A stretch of DNA of 64,000 bases from Aminobacter aganoensis (GCF_014206975.1 NZ_JACHOU010000003.1:434001-498000); one strand, 5' to 3'. Positions 8,254-16,546 are shown, counted from the first letter of the stretch. Translations and numbers: made by a program. The notes: a model not told the origin generated them from the letters alone.

Positions 8254-9092
8254 GTGGGTTGGTTGCGACGCTAAAAGGCATCTGCTCGGAGCGTGAGGGC
8301 CGGCTTGGGTTGGCCTTCACGTGTCTCATCCTGGTGTTCGCACTGGCCGGACCGCTGGTCAGCCCCGACCCGAACGTCATCGACGTCAAGGCCCGCTTCG
8401 CGGCGCCTGGGCTGGCGCATCTGCTCGGCACCGACAATCTTGGCCGCGATCTGTTGGCGCGCACCTCGGCCGGCACGCGCTATGCACTGACGCTGGCCGT
8501 GATGATCGTCGTCATCTCGTCAGTCATCGGCTCGCTGATTGGCATTGTCGCCGGCATCGCAGGCGGCTGGGTCGACCGGGCGGTGACGGCGGTGTTCGAC
8601 ATCGTCAACGCCTTCCCGCCGCTGATCCTGGCCTTCGCGCTGATCGCCCTTTATGGCAAGGGTTCGGCTACCTTCGTGCTTCTGGTCACCGTCGTCTTCA
8701 TCCCGCAATTCGGGCGCATGGCGCGCGCCCGTGCGCAGACCTTGCGCAACCTGAGCTTCATCGAGGCCGAGCGCATGCTGGCCGTTCATCCCGTCACCAT
8801 CGTTGTCAGGCATTATCTGCCCAATGTCGCCGGACCGATCATCGTGCTGGCCAGCATGAATCTCCCGGTGGTGATCGCCTTTGAGGCCTCGCTTTCCTTC
8901 CTCGGCTTTGGCGTGCAACCGCCGAAATCCTCGCTTGGCACGCTGATCAAGGACGGCTTCATCTCGATCAACCAGTCATGGTGGCCAACGGTCGCCTCGG
9001 CCCTTGTGCTGGCCATCGCCACGCTGGGCGCGACCTTGCTCGGAGAAGCGCTGCGGCGCGTCATCGATCCGAAGACGGCGGGGGTGCGCTGA
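8250..9092 (+). CDS. Peptide-type ABC transporter permease (DppC-like)
   Basis: A 280-residue inner-membrane permease. The N-terminal pattern AGPLVSPDPN...LLGTDNLGRDLLARTSAGTRYAL is diagnostic of DppC/OppC proteins. The EAA-like loop includes RNLSFIEAERMLAVHP. It shares four bases with the preceding permease and one base (TGATG) with the following ATPase, so the three are translated as a block. Confidence 0.93.
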   Translation: MSGLVATLKGICSEREGRLGLAFTCLILVFALAGPLVSPDPNVIDVKARFAAPGLAHLLGTDNLGRDLLARTSAGTRYALTLAVMIVVISSVIGSLIGIVAGIAGGWVDRAVTAVFDIVNAFPPLILAFALIALYGKGSATFVLLVTVVFIPQFGRMARARAQTLRNLSFIEAERMLAVHPVTIVVRHYLPNVAGPIIVLASMNLPVVIAFEASLSFLGFGVQPPKSSLGTLIKDGFISINQSWWPTVASALVLAIATLGATLLGEALRRVIDPKTAGVR

Positions 9093-10081
9093 TGGCGATT
9101 TCGCTGCGCGATTTATCGGTCGACTACACCCTGCCGCAGGGCACCGCTCACGCGTTGCGCGGCGTGTCGCTGGACATCCGGAAGGGCCAAATGCTCGGGC
9201 TGGTCGGGGAATCCGGCAGCGGCAAATCGACCGTCGCCTTCGCCCTGATGGGCCTGCTTGCCAACAACGCCAGGGTGACATCAGGCACGGCGACGATCGA
9301 AGGCAGGAGTTTCGACCTGACCAAGCGCAACGCGACCGCTGATCTGCGTGGCCGCGGCATGGCGATGATTTTCCAGGATCCGATGCTGTCGCTCAACCCG
9401 GTGTTCACCATCGGCACGCAGCTTTGCGAAGTGCTGCGCCGGCGCGCCCCCGGCAGCGACCGCAAGACCCGCGTTGCAATGGCGCAGGACGCGCTCGCCA
9501 AGGTCAAGCTCAGCAACCCGCAGCGGCGGATGAACCAGTATCCGCATGAACTGTCCGGCGGCATGCGCCAGCGCGTTGTGATCGCCATGGCGCTGCTGTC
9601 CGAACCGGCGCTGCTGATCGCCGACGAGCCGACCACCGCGCTCGACGTCACCGTCGAGGCGCAGATCATGCGAGAGATCATCGGTCTGCGCGACCGCATC
9701 GGCTGCGCGGTGCTTTTGATCACGCACAGCCTCGGGCTGGTCACCGAGTATTGCGACGCAATTTCGGTGCTCTATGCCGGCGAGAAGCTGGAAAGCGGCA
9801 CGGTGAAGGAGGTGCAGCGCCAGCCCGGCCATCCCTACACACGCATGCTGTTCGACTGCGAGGTGCCTATCGACTGCGAGCGCCATGCCGATGCCTCCGA
9901 GAACCGCTTCACGGTGATTGCCGGCGAATTGCCGGATCCGCGCCAGCGGCCGCCCGGCTGCATCTTCAATGGGCGCTGCGATGTCTCGTTCGAGGATTGC
10001 GCCGTCATCGATCCGGGCGATTATCCGATCGGCAATCATGCCGGGCACAGTGCCCGTTGCCTGCGGCTGCAGACGCCATGA
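9092..10081 (+). CDS. Peptide-type ABC transporter ATPase (DppD-like)
   Basis: A 329-residue ATPase. Walker A GESGSGKS lies near residues 36-43, the signature is LSGGMRQR and Walker B is ALLIADEPTTALD. The C-terminal oligopeptide-transporter extension contains clustered Cys residues (PPGCIFNGRCDVSFEDC), a feature of DppD/OppD proteins. It powers uptake together with the second ATPase. Confidence 0.94.
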   Translation: MAISLRDLSVDYTLPQGTAHALRGVSLDIRKGQMLGLVGESGSGKSTVAFALMGLLANNARVTSGTATIEGRSFDLTKRNATADLRGRGMAMIFQDPMLSLNPVFTIGTQLCEVLRRRAPGSDRKTRVAMAQDALAKVKLSNPQRRMNQYPHELSGGMRQRVVIAMALLSEPALLIADEPTTALDVTVEAQIMREIIGLRDRIGCAVLLITHSLGLVTEYCDAISVLYAGEKLESGTVKEVQRQPGHPYTRMLFDCEVPIDCERHADASENRFTVIAGELPDPRQRPPGCIFNGRCDVSFEDCAVIDPGDYPIGNHAGHSARCLRLQTP

Positions 10082-10836
10082 CCGACGCGATCTCGATCAG
10101 CCAGGCGCAGTTGCGATTTGGCGAGACCGCGGCACTCGATGGTGTGTCGCTTGCCATTCCCAACGGCTCATGTTTCGGCATTGTCGGCGAATCCGGCTCC
10201 GGCAAGACGACGCTGATGCGCGCCGTTCTTGGCCTGCAGAAGCTCGACCGGGGCGAGATACGCATTCTAGGCAAGCCGCTGCTGCACGGCCGCGCAGCGC
10301 TGAAAGAACGCGCCGGCTTCATCCAGCCGATCTTCCAGGACCCGGCCGCATCGCTGTCGCCGCGCAGCCGCATCCGCACGCTGATGGACGAGGTCGGCAC
10401 GGTGCTGCGGGAGCCGCTGGCGGCAACGCATGAGCGGCTGCACGTCATCCTGAACCGGCTCGGCCTGCCGCCCGGCGTTGTCGACAAATATCCGCACGAG
10501 ATCAGCGGCGGCCAGGCGCGGCGGGTGGCGATCGCACGGGCGCTGCTGATGAAGCCATCGATTCTGATCGCAGACGAGCCGACCGCCGGCCTCGATGTTT
10601 CCGTCCAGGGCGATCTGCTCAACCTCCTGCAGGACATCAGGCGGTCGCAGCATATCACGCTCGTGATCATCAGCCACAATCTGGCGATCGTGCGGCTGAT
10701 TGCCGAAAACGCCGCGGTCATGCGGGCGGGCAAGGTGGTCGAGGCCGGCGAGGTTGGATCATTGTTCGGCTCGCCGCAGGACGCCTATACCCGCGAGTTG
10801 CTCGCAGCCTGGCCGAGCGTATCGGCAGCAAAATGA
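10078..10836 (+). CDS. Peptide-type ABC transporter ATPase (DppF-like, short)
   Basis: A 252-residue ATPase with Walker A GESGSGKT, signature ISGGQARR and Walker B SILIADEPTAGLD. It lacks the C-terminal Cys-containing oligopeptide extension usual in full-length DppF (about 320 residues) and stops soon after the core, at YTRELLAAWPS. The start overlaps the previous stop as ATGA. It is last in the five-gene transport set. The shortened tail is common in some rhizobial systems and need not be a defect. Confidence 0.92.
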   Translation: MTDAISISQAQLRFGETAALDGVSLAIPNGSCFGIVGESGSGKTTLMRAVLGLQKLDRGEIRILGKPLLHGRAALKERAGFIQPIFQDPAASLSPRSRIRTLMDEVGTVLREPLAATHERLHVILNRLGLPPGVVDKYPHEISGGQARRVAIARALLMKPSILIADEPTAGLDVSVQGDLLNLLQDIRRSQHITLVIISHNLAIVRLIAENAAVMRAGKVVEAGEVGSLFGSPQDAYTRELLAAWPSVSAAK

Positions 10837-11142
10837 TGGATCAGAGCGGTGATGTCAGTTTGTCCGCAGGTTGACAGTTGGAGTGACCTGAACCCGTGAT
10901 CTCTTCCGGTTTGAGGGGTCGGCGATCAGTTACTCCGAGCCCATTCTTTGGATCGCCGGACACGACGGCGGGCTGGCGACGCCGTTGGAATGATCAACGC
11001 AATCGGCCCCACGATGCTAATCCGGCAGGATGCCCGCGCCGACCGGGGACGTGATGACCGCCGCGCCTGCGACGGCGCGCCATTCATTTTTCAAGGACTT
11101 GCAAAGTTGACGCTGGGCGAGGCGCCTGATGTAACGGCGTGC
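10837..11142. other. Intergenic region after the ABC operon
   Basis: About 305 bases with no confident gene. The frame of the downstream GNAT continues upstream to an ATG at 10948, but that part (many Arg and Asp, no GNAT similarity) looks like untranslated leader. No clear terminator hairpin was recognised. Confidence 0.5.
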
Positions 11143-11571
11143 ATGGAACAGTCATCGACAGGAACGGACCCGGCTGGCAGCATTGCCGAATGGCGAGGGG
11201 CGTTCGAGAACGCTGAAGTCAATGCTCTCCATGCCGAATGCTTTGAACATCGGATGTTCGAGGACGATTGGTGGACGCAGGTCAACCGGTACAGTCTTGG
11301 CTGGGTCTGTGCCCGGCGGGCAGGCAAGCTGATCGGGTTCGTGAACGTCGCCTGGGACGGTGGCGTCCATGCCTTCATTCTGGACACGATGGTGACGCCG
11401 GCATTCCAGCGCCAGGGCATCGCCAGGGCGCTGATCGAGGAAGCAGTCGGGCGTGCGAAGCAGACTGGATGCGAATGGCTTCATGTGGATTTCGACCCGC
11501 ATCTCAGGCCCTTCTACTTCGACGCCTGCGGCTTCAAGTCGACGGACGCCGGGCTGATCCCGCTCAAGTAG
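11143..11571 (+). CDS. GNAT family N-acetyltransferase
   Basis: A 142-residue protein of the acetyl-CoA-dependent N-acetyltransferase fold. The acetyl-CoA binding motif A is seen in VTPAFQRQGIARALIEEAV, and the N-terminal WRGAFENAEVNALHAECF matches a known GNAT subgroup. The chosen ATG at 11143 puts this motif at the usual distance from the N terminus. A TTG at 11107 with AAGGA upstream, and an ATG at 10948, are alternatives. The substrate is unknown. It lies between the ABC operon and the second tRNA-Arg. Confidence 0.78.
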   Translation: MEQSSTGTDPAGSIAEWRGAFENAEVNALHAECFEHRMFEDDWWTQVNRYSLGWVCARRAGKLIGFVNVAWDGGVHAFILDTMVTPAFQRQGIARALIEEAVGRAKQTGCEWLHVDFDPHLRPFYFDACGFKSTDAGLIPLK

Positions 11572-11703
11572 CCGGCGCACCCAGGCTCCCTTGTGAGGTG
11601 CGCTCCTCCTGCGGCATCTTTGGAGCGGGAAGGACTTTGTCCGCCAGACGGACGGGCGAACTGCCGTTCCGCTAGAGACGGGACAGGGCATGTCCGCCGG
11701 TTG

Positions 11704-11895
11704 CCCAGAAAAAATCTGGCGGCGGCTTGCAATTCGCAGAACCAGCCGTTAGGTAGCGCCGGTCGCTGCGGTCGATTGACCGAAGCGTCCCGGCCATTTT
11801 TCAATTTTGGCCCGTTGCGCGCCCGTAGCTCAGCTGGATAGAGCACCAGACTACGAATCTGGGGGTCAGAGGTTCGAATCCTTTCGGGCGCGCCA
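11704..11895 (+). repeat. Direct repeat copy 2 (tRNA-Arg plus upstream DNA)
   Basis: Partner of the repeat at 2395-2581. The tRNA is identical, while the 115-base upstream part has diverged with substitutions and a short insertion near 11799-11806. That is consistent with an old duplication in which selection has held the tRNA constant. Confidence 0.75.
11819..11895 (+). tRNA. tRNA-Arg (anticodon ACG), copy 2
   Basis: Identical over all 77 bases to the copy at 2505-2581: acceptor GCGCCCG/CGGGCGC, anticodon loop CTACGAA, encoded CCA. Two copies of this isoacceptor 9.3 kb apart in the same orientation form a perfect direct repeat. Confidence 0.98.
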
Positions 11896-12032
11896 TTTTC
11901 CAAGAAGATGTGAGAACGGAGGGTGGTCTTGGTCTGCCCGCTGCGGCGCTCGGGGCCAGAATGGCCTTGGAGCCGTTGATCCCGTTGCCTGTGGTTGAGG
12001 CGCCTCGCTTATCTCGGCCGCCTCGGCCTGCT

Positions 12033-12629
12033 TCAGCCTCTTGCGTCCAGCCCCTTAATTTCCTGATCCAGCCCGTCGGCTGCCTTGTGATTGGCGCGGA
12101 CGAGCCAGATGCCGAATGCGACGGTCAGAAAGCCCGGAATCAGGGTGCCCCATTCGATCCCATCGGGTTCGAAGAAGCCGGCGCCATAGATGAGCAGCAA
12201 GCCAGGCAGGAAGGGGGCGACATACCAGGAGAAAATGGAGCGAAGCGCGTCACGCTGGCGCACCAGTTCGGCCCGGTAGGCGGCCGATGTGTTGGAGCTG
12301 CCATCGATGAAAGCCTGGCCGCCAGCGCGGCGGCGGAGCTGAAAGATCGCCGCTGCCGCGCCAAGGCCCAGGAGGATGAAGCCGATGCCGGTCATCAGGC
12401 TGGACGGGGCGGCGGCAACGCTCAGCAGCATCCATGTGCCGAAAGCGACCGTGACCACAGCGACGATGCTGCCGATGACGTATTCGCGCTTGTTGCGGGT
12501 GCGGATACGGTCTTCGAATTCGAGGGAGCGGCTTTCGAGCATTTGCGGTGTCATGGTCTGGGGCTGCATATCCTGTTCCTTCCAGAGGTTTTTCGGGTCG
12601 GGGGACTGGGATTGGGGCGTCGGCGTCAT
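12033..12629 (-). CDS. Four-helix membrane protein coupled to an ECF sigma factor
   Basis: A 198-residue protein with a polar N-terminal region of about 50 residues and four predicted membrane segments: around VIGSIVAVVTVAFGTWMLL, LMTGIGFILLGLGAAAAIF, YVAPFLPGLLLIYGAGFF and LIPGFLTVAFGIWLV. The start overlaps the sigma factor stop as ATGA. Genes placed this way often encode anti-sigma factors or sigma-controlled membrane proteins, but I see no zinc anti-sigma motif (HxxxCxxC), so a regulatory role is only inferred from position. Confidence 0.75.
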   Translation of the reverse strand: MTPTPQSQSPDPKNLWKEQDMQPQTMTPQMLESRSLEFEDRIRTRNKREYVIGSIVAVVTVAFGTWMLLSVAAAPSSLMTGIGFILLGLGAAAAIFQLRRRAGGQAFIDGSSNTSAAYRAELVRQRDALRSIFSWYVAPFLPGLLLIYGAGFFEPDGIEWGTLIPGFLTVAFGIWLVRANHKAADGLDQEIKGLDARG

Positions 12630-13153
12630 GCCAGGACCTCCGCTTTGAAACCTTGCGCTAGGAGCGCCTTGATGCGGTGGATGCGGGTGGCGACGGCGCC
12701 GGCCGACAGTCCGGTAATTTCGGCTATTCCGGCCGCGTCGATGTCTTCGAGATAGAGCAGCACAACCTGCCGATCGGCAGGACGAAGACGGTCGATCAGG
12801 GTGTAGAGCCGCTCCAGCGTCAGCGCCGTGCCGGTGGCCTCCTCGGGGGTCAAGCGGCCATCGACGGGTTCCACCTGGTCGATATCGACCCAGCCCTGGG
12901 CCGGTCGCCGGCGCATGGCCTGGCCCACATGCTGGGCGCAGACATTGTGGGCGACCCGGTAGGTCCAGGTGATCAGGCTGCACTGGCCGGCAAAGACATC
13001 GAGGCTGCGCCAGAGGTGCAAGTGAATATCCTGCTCCAGGTCCTGGCGGGCCGCGGCATTTTTCTCATAGGCAGCGGCGAGGCGCGCAATCATGCCGCCA
13101 TGCTGGCTCGCCAGGCTTTGGTAAAGATCCTGCTTTTTTGTCTGGTCAAGCAT
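12626..13153 (-). CDS. ECF-type RNA polymerase sigma factor
   Basis: A 175-residue sigma-70 family protein. Region 2 includes DLEQDIHLHLWRSLDVF and LITWTYRVAHNVC. Region 4 includes LRPADRQVVLLYLEDIDAAGIAEITG and the recognition helix SAGAVATRIHRIK. The ATG at 13153 follows GGAAAGG; the frame extends further upstream without sigma similarity. It is the first gene of a two-gene unit with the membrane protein. It directs polymerase to an unknown stress regulon. Confidence 0.9.
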   Translation of the reverse strand: MLDQTKKQDLYQSLASQHGGMIARLAAAYEKNAAARQDLEQDIHLHLWRSLDVFAGQCSLITWTYRVAHNVCAQHVGQAMRRRPAQGWVDIDQVEPVDGRLTPEEATGTALTLERLYTLIDRLRPADRQVVLLYLEDIDAAGIAEITGLSAGAVATRIHRIKALLAQGFKAEVLA

Positions 13154-13794
13154 AGTGCCTTTCCGGTCCGCTGCATTCACACAACCAATAGTCGTGGCTG
13201 CGCGGTGTTTCTTACAGAAGAAGTCCCCCTGTTGGCTGCTCGATGCCTCATAAGCTGGAACTTCGACAATTATTTCGAGCGGCTCGGGCACGATATCGAC
13301 GACGTCGTGCTGCAATTGCTGGGCCAGCGGACATTGGCGGATGCCCTTGCCGATATCGACCTGATCGACCAGGCCCGGCGCGACCCGTCCAGGGCTTGTG
13401 CCGAGGTTGAGATCGGCCGCATACGCCAGGCTTGACCCGGATCCGTCGCGACCGGCCGCTCAGGCCCCAGAGGGCGAGGGAGCAGATATGGTTCTCAGCC
13501 GCCCGGTGCAGCGCGCCATTCTCTCCCCAAATCGACGGCCTTGCCGGTGCTGGCGGACTGGTCGCCGACCTATCCCGGTTTCCACCTTATTACGCGGCCG
13601 GCGCGCCGCTTTCGCCCGCTGTGCGTGCGGTCGTGAACACACTTGGAGGCGGCGACTGACCGCATATGCGGCGGACGCCCGTTCACGCGCACGCCAAAAA
13701 CCGATTGCGATCCAAGACCAGTCGATCTAGCCTGGAACCGATTGCACATTGCAATCAGACCCGCGCATATGCCGTTCACGGAAAGGAAGTGGTC
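13154..13794. other. Intergenic region with uncertain short frames
   Basis: About 640 bases with no gene I can support. Two adjoining plus-strand frames are weakly protein-like: one ends at 13435 (acidic, with TLADALADIDL), the other spans 13432-13659 and ends PLSPAVRAVVNTL, which is reminiscent of LysR C termini. Neither has a convincing start and both could be decayed remnants or chance. The last 60 bases hold the ribosome site for the reductase gene at 13795. Confidence 0.45.
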
Positions 13795-14325
13795 ATGGCC
13801 AAGCTCGTGTTCGGAATGAACCAGTCCCTGGACGGCTACGTCGATCACATGGCGTTTGGGCCAAGCCCCACGCTCTTCCGCCACTTCATCGAGGAGGCTC
13901 AGGGGCAGGCGGGCAGTGTGTACGGTCGCCGAATGTATGAGATCATGCGGTACTGGGACGACGATCACCCTGAATGGGATGCAGAGCGACATGCCTTCGC
14001 GGCGGCGTGGCGGAACCAGCAGAAATGGGTCGTCTCGCGCTCGTTGAAGTCGCTCGGCCCCAATGCCACGCTTGTCGAGGAAGATCTCGAGGGCACGATC
14101 CGCGCGTTGAAGGCCGAGCGCGATGGAGAAATCGAAGTTGCCGGCCCGGACCTGGCGCGAAGCCTCACCGAACTTGGCCTGATCGATGAGTATCGAATTT
14201 ACCTGCATCCCGTCGTGCTCGGTCACGGCAAGCCATATTTTGCCGGTCCCCGGCCGCCGCTCCGCCTCATGACGCATGATCGGATCGGCGAGGATGTGCT
14301 CAGGTTGACCTACGTTCCTGCTTGA
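13795..14325 (+). CDS. Dihydrofolate reductase family protein (RibD C-terminal-like)
   Basis: A 176-residue protein of the RibD C-terminal/DHFR fold. It begins with the typical LVFGMNQSLDGYVD and has the mid-protein VSRSLKSLGPNATLV and the nucleotide-binding end EIEVAGPDLARSL. Members reduce pyrimidine or unknown substrates with NAD(P)H; this stand-alone form is usually of unknown function. AAAGGAAG lies before the ATG. It is convergent with the LysR gene that follows. Confidence 0.88.
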   Translation: MAKLVFGMNQSLDGYVDHMAFGPSPTLFRHFIEEAQGQAGSVYGRRMYEIMRYWDDDHPEWDAERHAFAAAWRNQQKWVVSRSLKSLGPNATLVEEDLEGTIRALKAERDGEIEVAGPDLARSLTELGLIDEYRIYLHPVVLGHGKPYFAGPRPPLRLMTHDRIGEDVLRLTYVPA

Positions 14326-14386
14326 TCCCTCGTGGCCTGATATCGATCTGGCGAGGGAGCCGGTCGCCTCGTGAGGCGCCGCGGCG

Positions 14387-15286
14387 TCAGGCGGCCTCGC
14401 GGAACTTTACGGCCAGGAAATCGATGAAGCTGCGCACCGCAGGCGAAAGCCCGCGGCGCGACGGGAACACCGCGTGGACGACACCGCTCGGCAGGGTCCA
14501 GTCCGGCAGGACCACTTCAAGCGTGCCGGCGGCGATCCCGGCTGCGACGATGTAGTCGGCCAACTGAACCATGCCGACCCCATCTTCCGCAGCCTGCCGC
14601 AGCGCGTACATGTCGTCGGCGACATAGCGCGGATCGAATGCGACGGCGCTGGACCTGCCGCTGTCGTCCACGAGATCCCAGGCGTGCCTTGGCGGCGATC
14701 GGATGAGGTCCATTCCGGGAATACGGGCAAGCTCGGAGGGCGCACCGGGCCGGCCGAGCCTGTCGAGCAAGGCAGGGCTGGCGACGAGTATCTGGCGGCT
14801 TTCCGCCAGGCGCCGCATCACCAGGCCTTCGCTGTCGAGCGGTGGGAAACGGACGCGGAGCGCGACGTCGATCCCTTCCTCGATGACGTCGACGCGGCGA
14901 TTGGTTGCCGAGAGCTGCACGCGAACCATGGGGTTTGCCGTCAGGTATCGTGACACCATCGGGGCCACCCGGCTCATCATCAGCGAGACCGGGCAGGTGA
15001 CCCTGATCGTGCCGCGAGGTTCGGCGCGGCTGTGGTCGACGGCTTCCTGCGCGGCTTCGGCTTCGGCGATCATCGCCACGCAATGTCGGTAGAAGGTCTC
15101 GCCGATCTCCGTCACGCCGAAATGCCGGGTCGAGCGCTGCAGCAGGCGGCTGCCCAGTCTTTCCTCGAGATGTGTGATGCGCCGGCTGAGCGTCGACTTG
15201 GGTACGCCGAGCGCACGGCCTGCAGCGGCGAACCCGCCATGCTCGACGATGCGCGCGAAGTAGTAGAGGTCGTTGAGATCTTGCAA
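14387..15286 (-). CDS. LysR family transcriptional regulator (copy A)
   Basis: A 299-residue LysR protein. The N-terminal winged HTH includes GGFAAAGRALGVPKSTLSRRITHLEERLG (residues about 17-45, read in pieces), followed by an effector domain with NRRVDVIEEGIDVALRVRF. It is divergent from the YcaC-like hydrolase at 15409 and probably regulates it. It is clearly paralogous to the LysR at 60113-61033, sharing DLNDLY, FAAA, LSRRI, RSTR, VTEIG, YRHCVAM and NRRVDVI blocks. Confidence 0.93.
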   Translation of the reverse strand: MQDLNDLYYFARIVEHGGFAAAGRALGVPKSTLSRRITHLEERLGSRLLQRSTRHFGVTEIGETFYRHCVAMIAEAEAAQEAVDHSRAEPRGTIRVTCPVSLMMSRVAPMVSRYLTANPMVRVQLSATNRRVDVIEEGIDVALRVRFPPLDSEGLVMRRLAESRQILVASPALLDRLGRPGAPSELARIPGMDLIRSPPRHAWDLVDDSGRSSAVAFDPRYVADDMYALRQAAEDGVGMVQLADYIVAAGIAAGTLEVVLPDWTLPSGVVHAVFPSRRGLSPAVRSFIDFLAVKFREAA

Positions 15287-15408
15287 GGCAGTGTTCCACT
15301 GATGGAACGAACTGTGCCGTTTTCTACGGCTACCGGCAAGATCGTTCCGCCATCATCTTCTCAGGGCGCCGACATTCCGGCCGTCAACAAGCCAGAGGAG
15401 ATACCATC

Positions 15409-16038
15409 ATGGCCAAAAGTTCCCTGCTCACCCCCGACGATCACGCGTTGCTGCTGATCGACCACCAGTACCTGCAATTGCTGGCGCTTCGTTCGCACCC
15501 CAACGAAACCATCGTCAACAACACCACCTTCCTCGCCAAGGCTGCCAGGCTGTTTGAAGTGCCGACGCTTCTGACCACGGCGTTCGCCGAACGCCAGGCG
15601 CTTTTCGAGGAAGTGCAGGCGGTCTTCCCCGAGCAGACCCCGATCGACCGCACCGGCCTCAACTCCTGGGACGATCCGCGCGTGCTCGACTGGGTCAGGA
15701 AGACTGGCAAGAAGAAGCTCGTGATGGCCGGGTTGTGGACTGAAGTCTGCTTGAGCATGCCCGTCATCGACGCGCTCGGCGACGGCTACGAGGTCTACAT
15801 CGTCACCGACGCGTCCGGCGGCGGCACCAGCGAAAGCCACGAACGCGGCGTACAGCGCATGGTGCAGGCCGGCGCCCAGCCGCTGACCACCATCGCCTAC
15901 GTGTCGGAACTGCAGCGCGACTGGGCACGCCCGACCGCCGACGGGGTCGCCAAGCTCTTTGCCGAGCATGGTGGCGGGTTCGGACAGGGACTGCGCTGGG
16001 AATGGCAGCTCCTCGACCTCAAGGAAGGCACCAGGTAG
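15409..16038 (+). CDS. Isochorismatase-like cysteine hydrolase (YcaC type)
   Basis: A 209-residue member of the cysteine hydrolase superfamily. Nucleophile Cys114 lies in AGLWTEVCLSMP and Asp18 in LLLIDHQ. The position equivalent to the catalytic Lys (33 residues before the Cys) is Arg81 in DRTGLNSWDD, a departure from the usual Asp-Lys-Cys triad. The conserved VTDASGGGTSESH and GAQPLTT segments match the YcaC group. Substrates of this group are mostly unknown. It lies divergent from LysR copy A. Confidence 0.9.
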   Translation: MAKSSLLTPDDHALLLIDHQYLQLLALRSHPNETIVNNTTFLAKAARLFEVPTLLTTAFAERQALFEEVQAVFPEQTPIDRTGLNSWDDPRVLDWVRKTGKKKLVMAGLWTEVCLSMPVIDALGDGYEVYIVTDASGGGTSESHERGVQRMVQAGAQPLTTIAYVSELQRDWARPTADGVAKLFAEHGGGFGQGLRWEWQLLDLKEGTR

Positions 16039-16044
16039 CGAGCG

Positions 16045-16086
16045 GGCTGGCCGCGGGGAGCTCTCTCGCCCCGCGGCCGGCCAGCC
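16045..16086. terminator. Strong GC-rich hairpin between convergent genes
   Basis: GGCTGG-CCGCGGGG (16045-16058) pairs with CCCCGCGG (16069-16076) and CCAGCC (16081-16086), with a short bulge. It sits between the hydrolase stop and the convergent HxlR gene, so it could terminate transcription from either side. No clear T-tract follows. Confidence 0.55.
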
Positions 16087-16119
16087 GGCTGTCGATATGC
16101 AGTCAGGCGAAGTGCGTGC

Positions 16120-16494
16120 TCACGCCGCCTTGTCGCGGCCGTCGAACCACAGCTGCGCTTCCGCAACCCGTCTCTCGTTGTCGATCGCCCAGCGCCCGAG
16201 TTCCTCGATGGGGCCGCGCAGGGAATGCCCCAGTTCGGTGAGTTCGTAGTCCACGCGGGGCGGGTTCGACGGCGTGACGGTGCGGTGCACCAGGCCATCG
16301 CGCTCCATGCCCTTGAGCGTCAATGTCAGCATGCGCTGCGAGATGGTGCCGATGGCGCGCTTGATCTCGTTGAAGCGGCGCGGACCGTCGCGCAGCGCCA
16401 TGACGATGAGCACGCTCCATTTGTCGCCGACGCGGGCGAGGATGTGGCGGACGGGCCGGCAAATCTCCAGCAGGCCGTTGGGTTCAGGTAACAT
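16120..16494 (-). CDS. HxlR family transcriptional regulator
   Basis: A 124-residue winged helix protein. The family signature CRPVRHILARVGDKWSVLIVMAL appears near residues 12-34, with Cys12 typical of redox or electrophile-sensing HxlR proteins. The recognition region is ISQRMLTLTLKGMERDGLV. The start at 16494 follows a near-perfect AAGGAGG. It is divergent from the LLM oxidoreductase gene, with a palindrome between them, and likely represses that operon in response to quinones or other reactive compounds. Confidence 0.92.
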   Translation of the reverse strand: MLPEPNGLLEICRPVRHILARVGDKWSVLIVMALRDGPRRFNEIKRAIGTISQRMLTLTLKGMERDGLVHRTVTPSNPPRVDYELTELGHSLRGPIEELGRWAIDNERRVAEAQLWFDGRDKAA

Positions 16495-16523
16495 CGGTGT
16501 GCCTCCTTGCGCCTCTCTATCCA

Positions 16524-16546
16524 GTAACAATATTAGGCCAAGTTAC
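16524..16546. promoter_or_regulatory. Inverted repeat in the HxlR/LLM intergenic region
   Basis: GTAAC (16524-16528) and GTTAC (16542-16546) are separated by 13 bases in an AT-rich patch between the divergent genes. It is a plausible HxlR operator. The call rests only on symmetry and location. Confidence 0.5.

Noticed and set aside
12677-13435. A 252-residue plus-strand frame overlapping the sigma factor gene
   Set aside because: Most of it is antisense to the sigma factor; only its last part lies in free DNA and has no good start.
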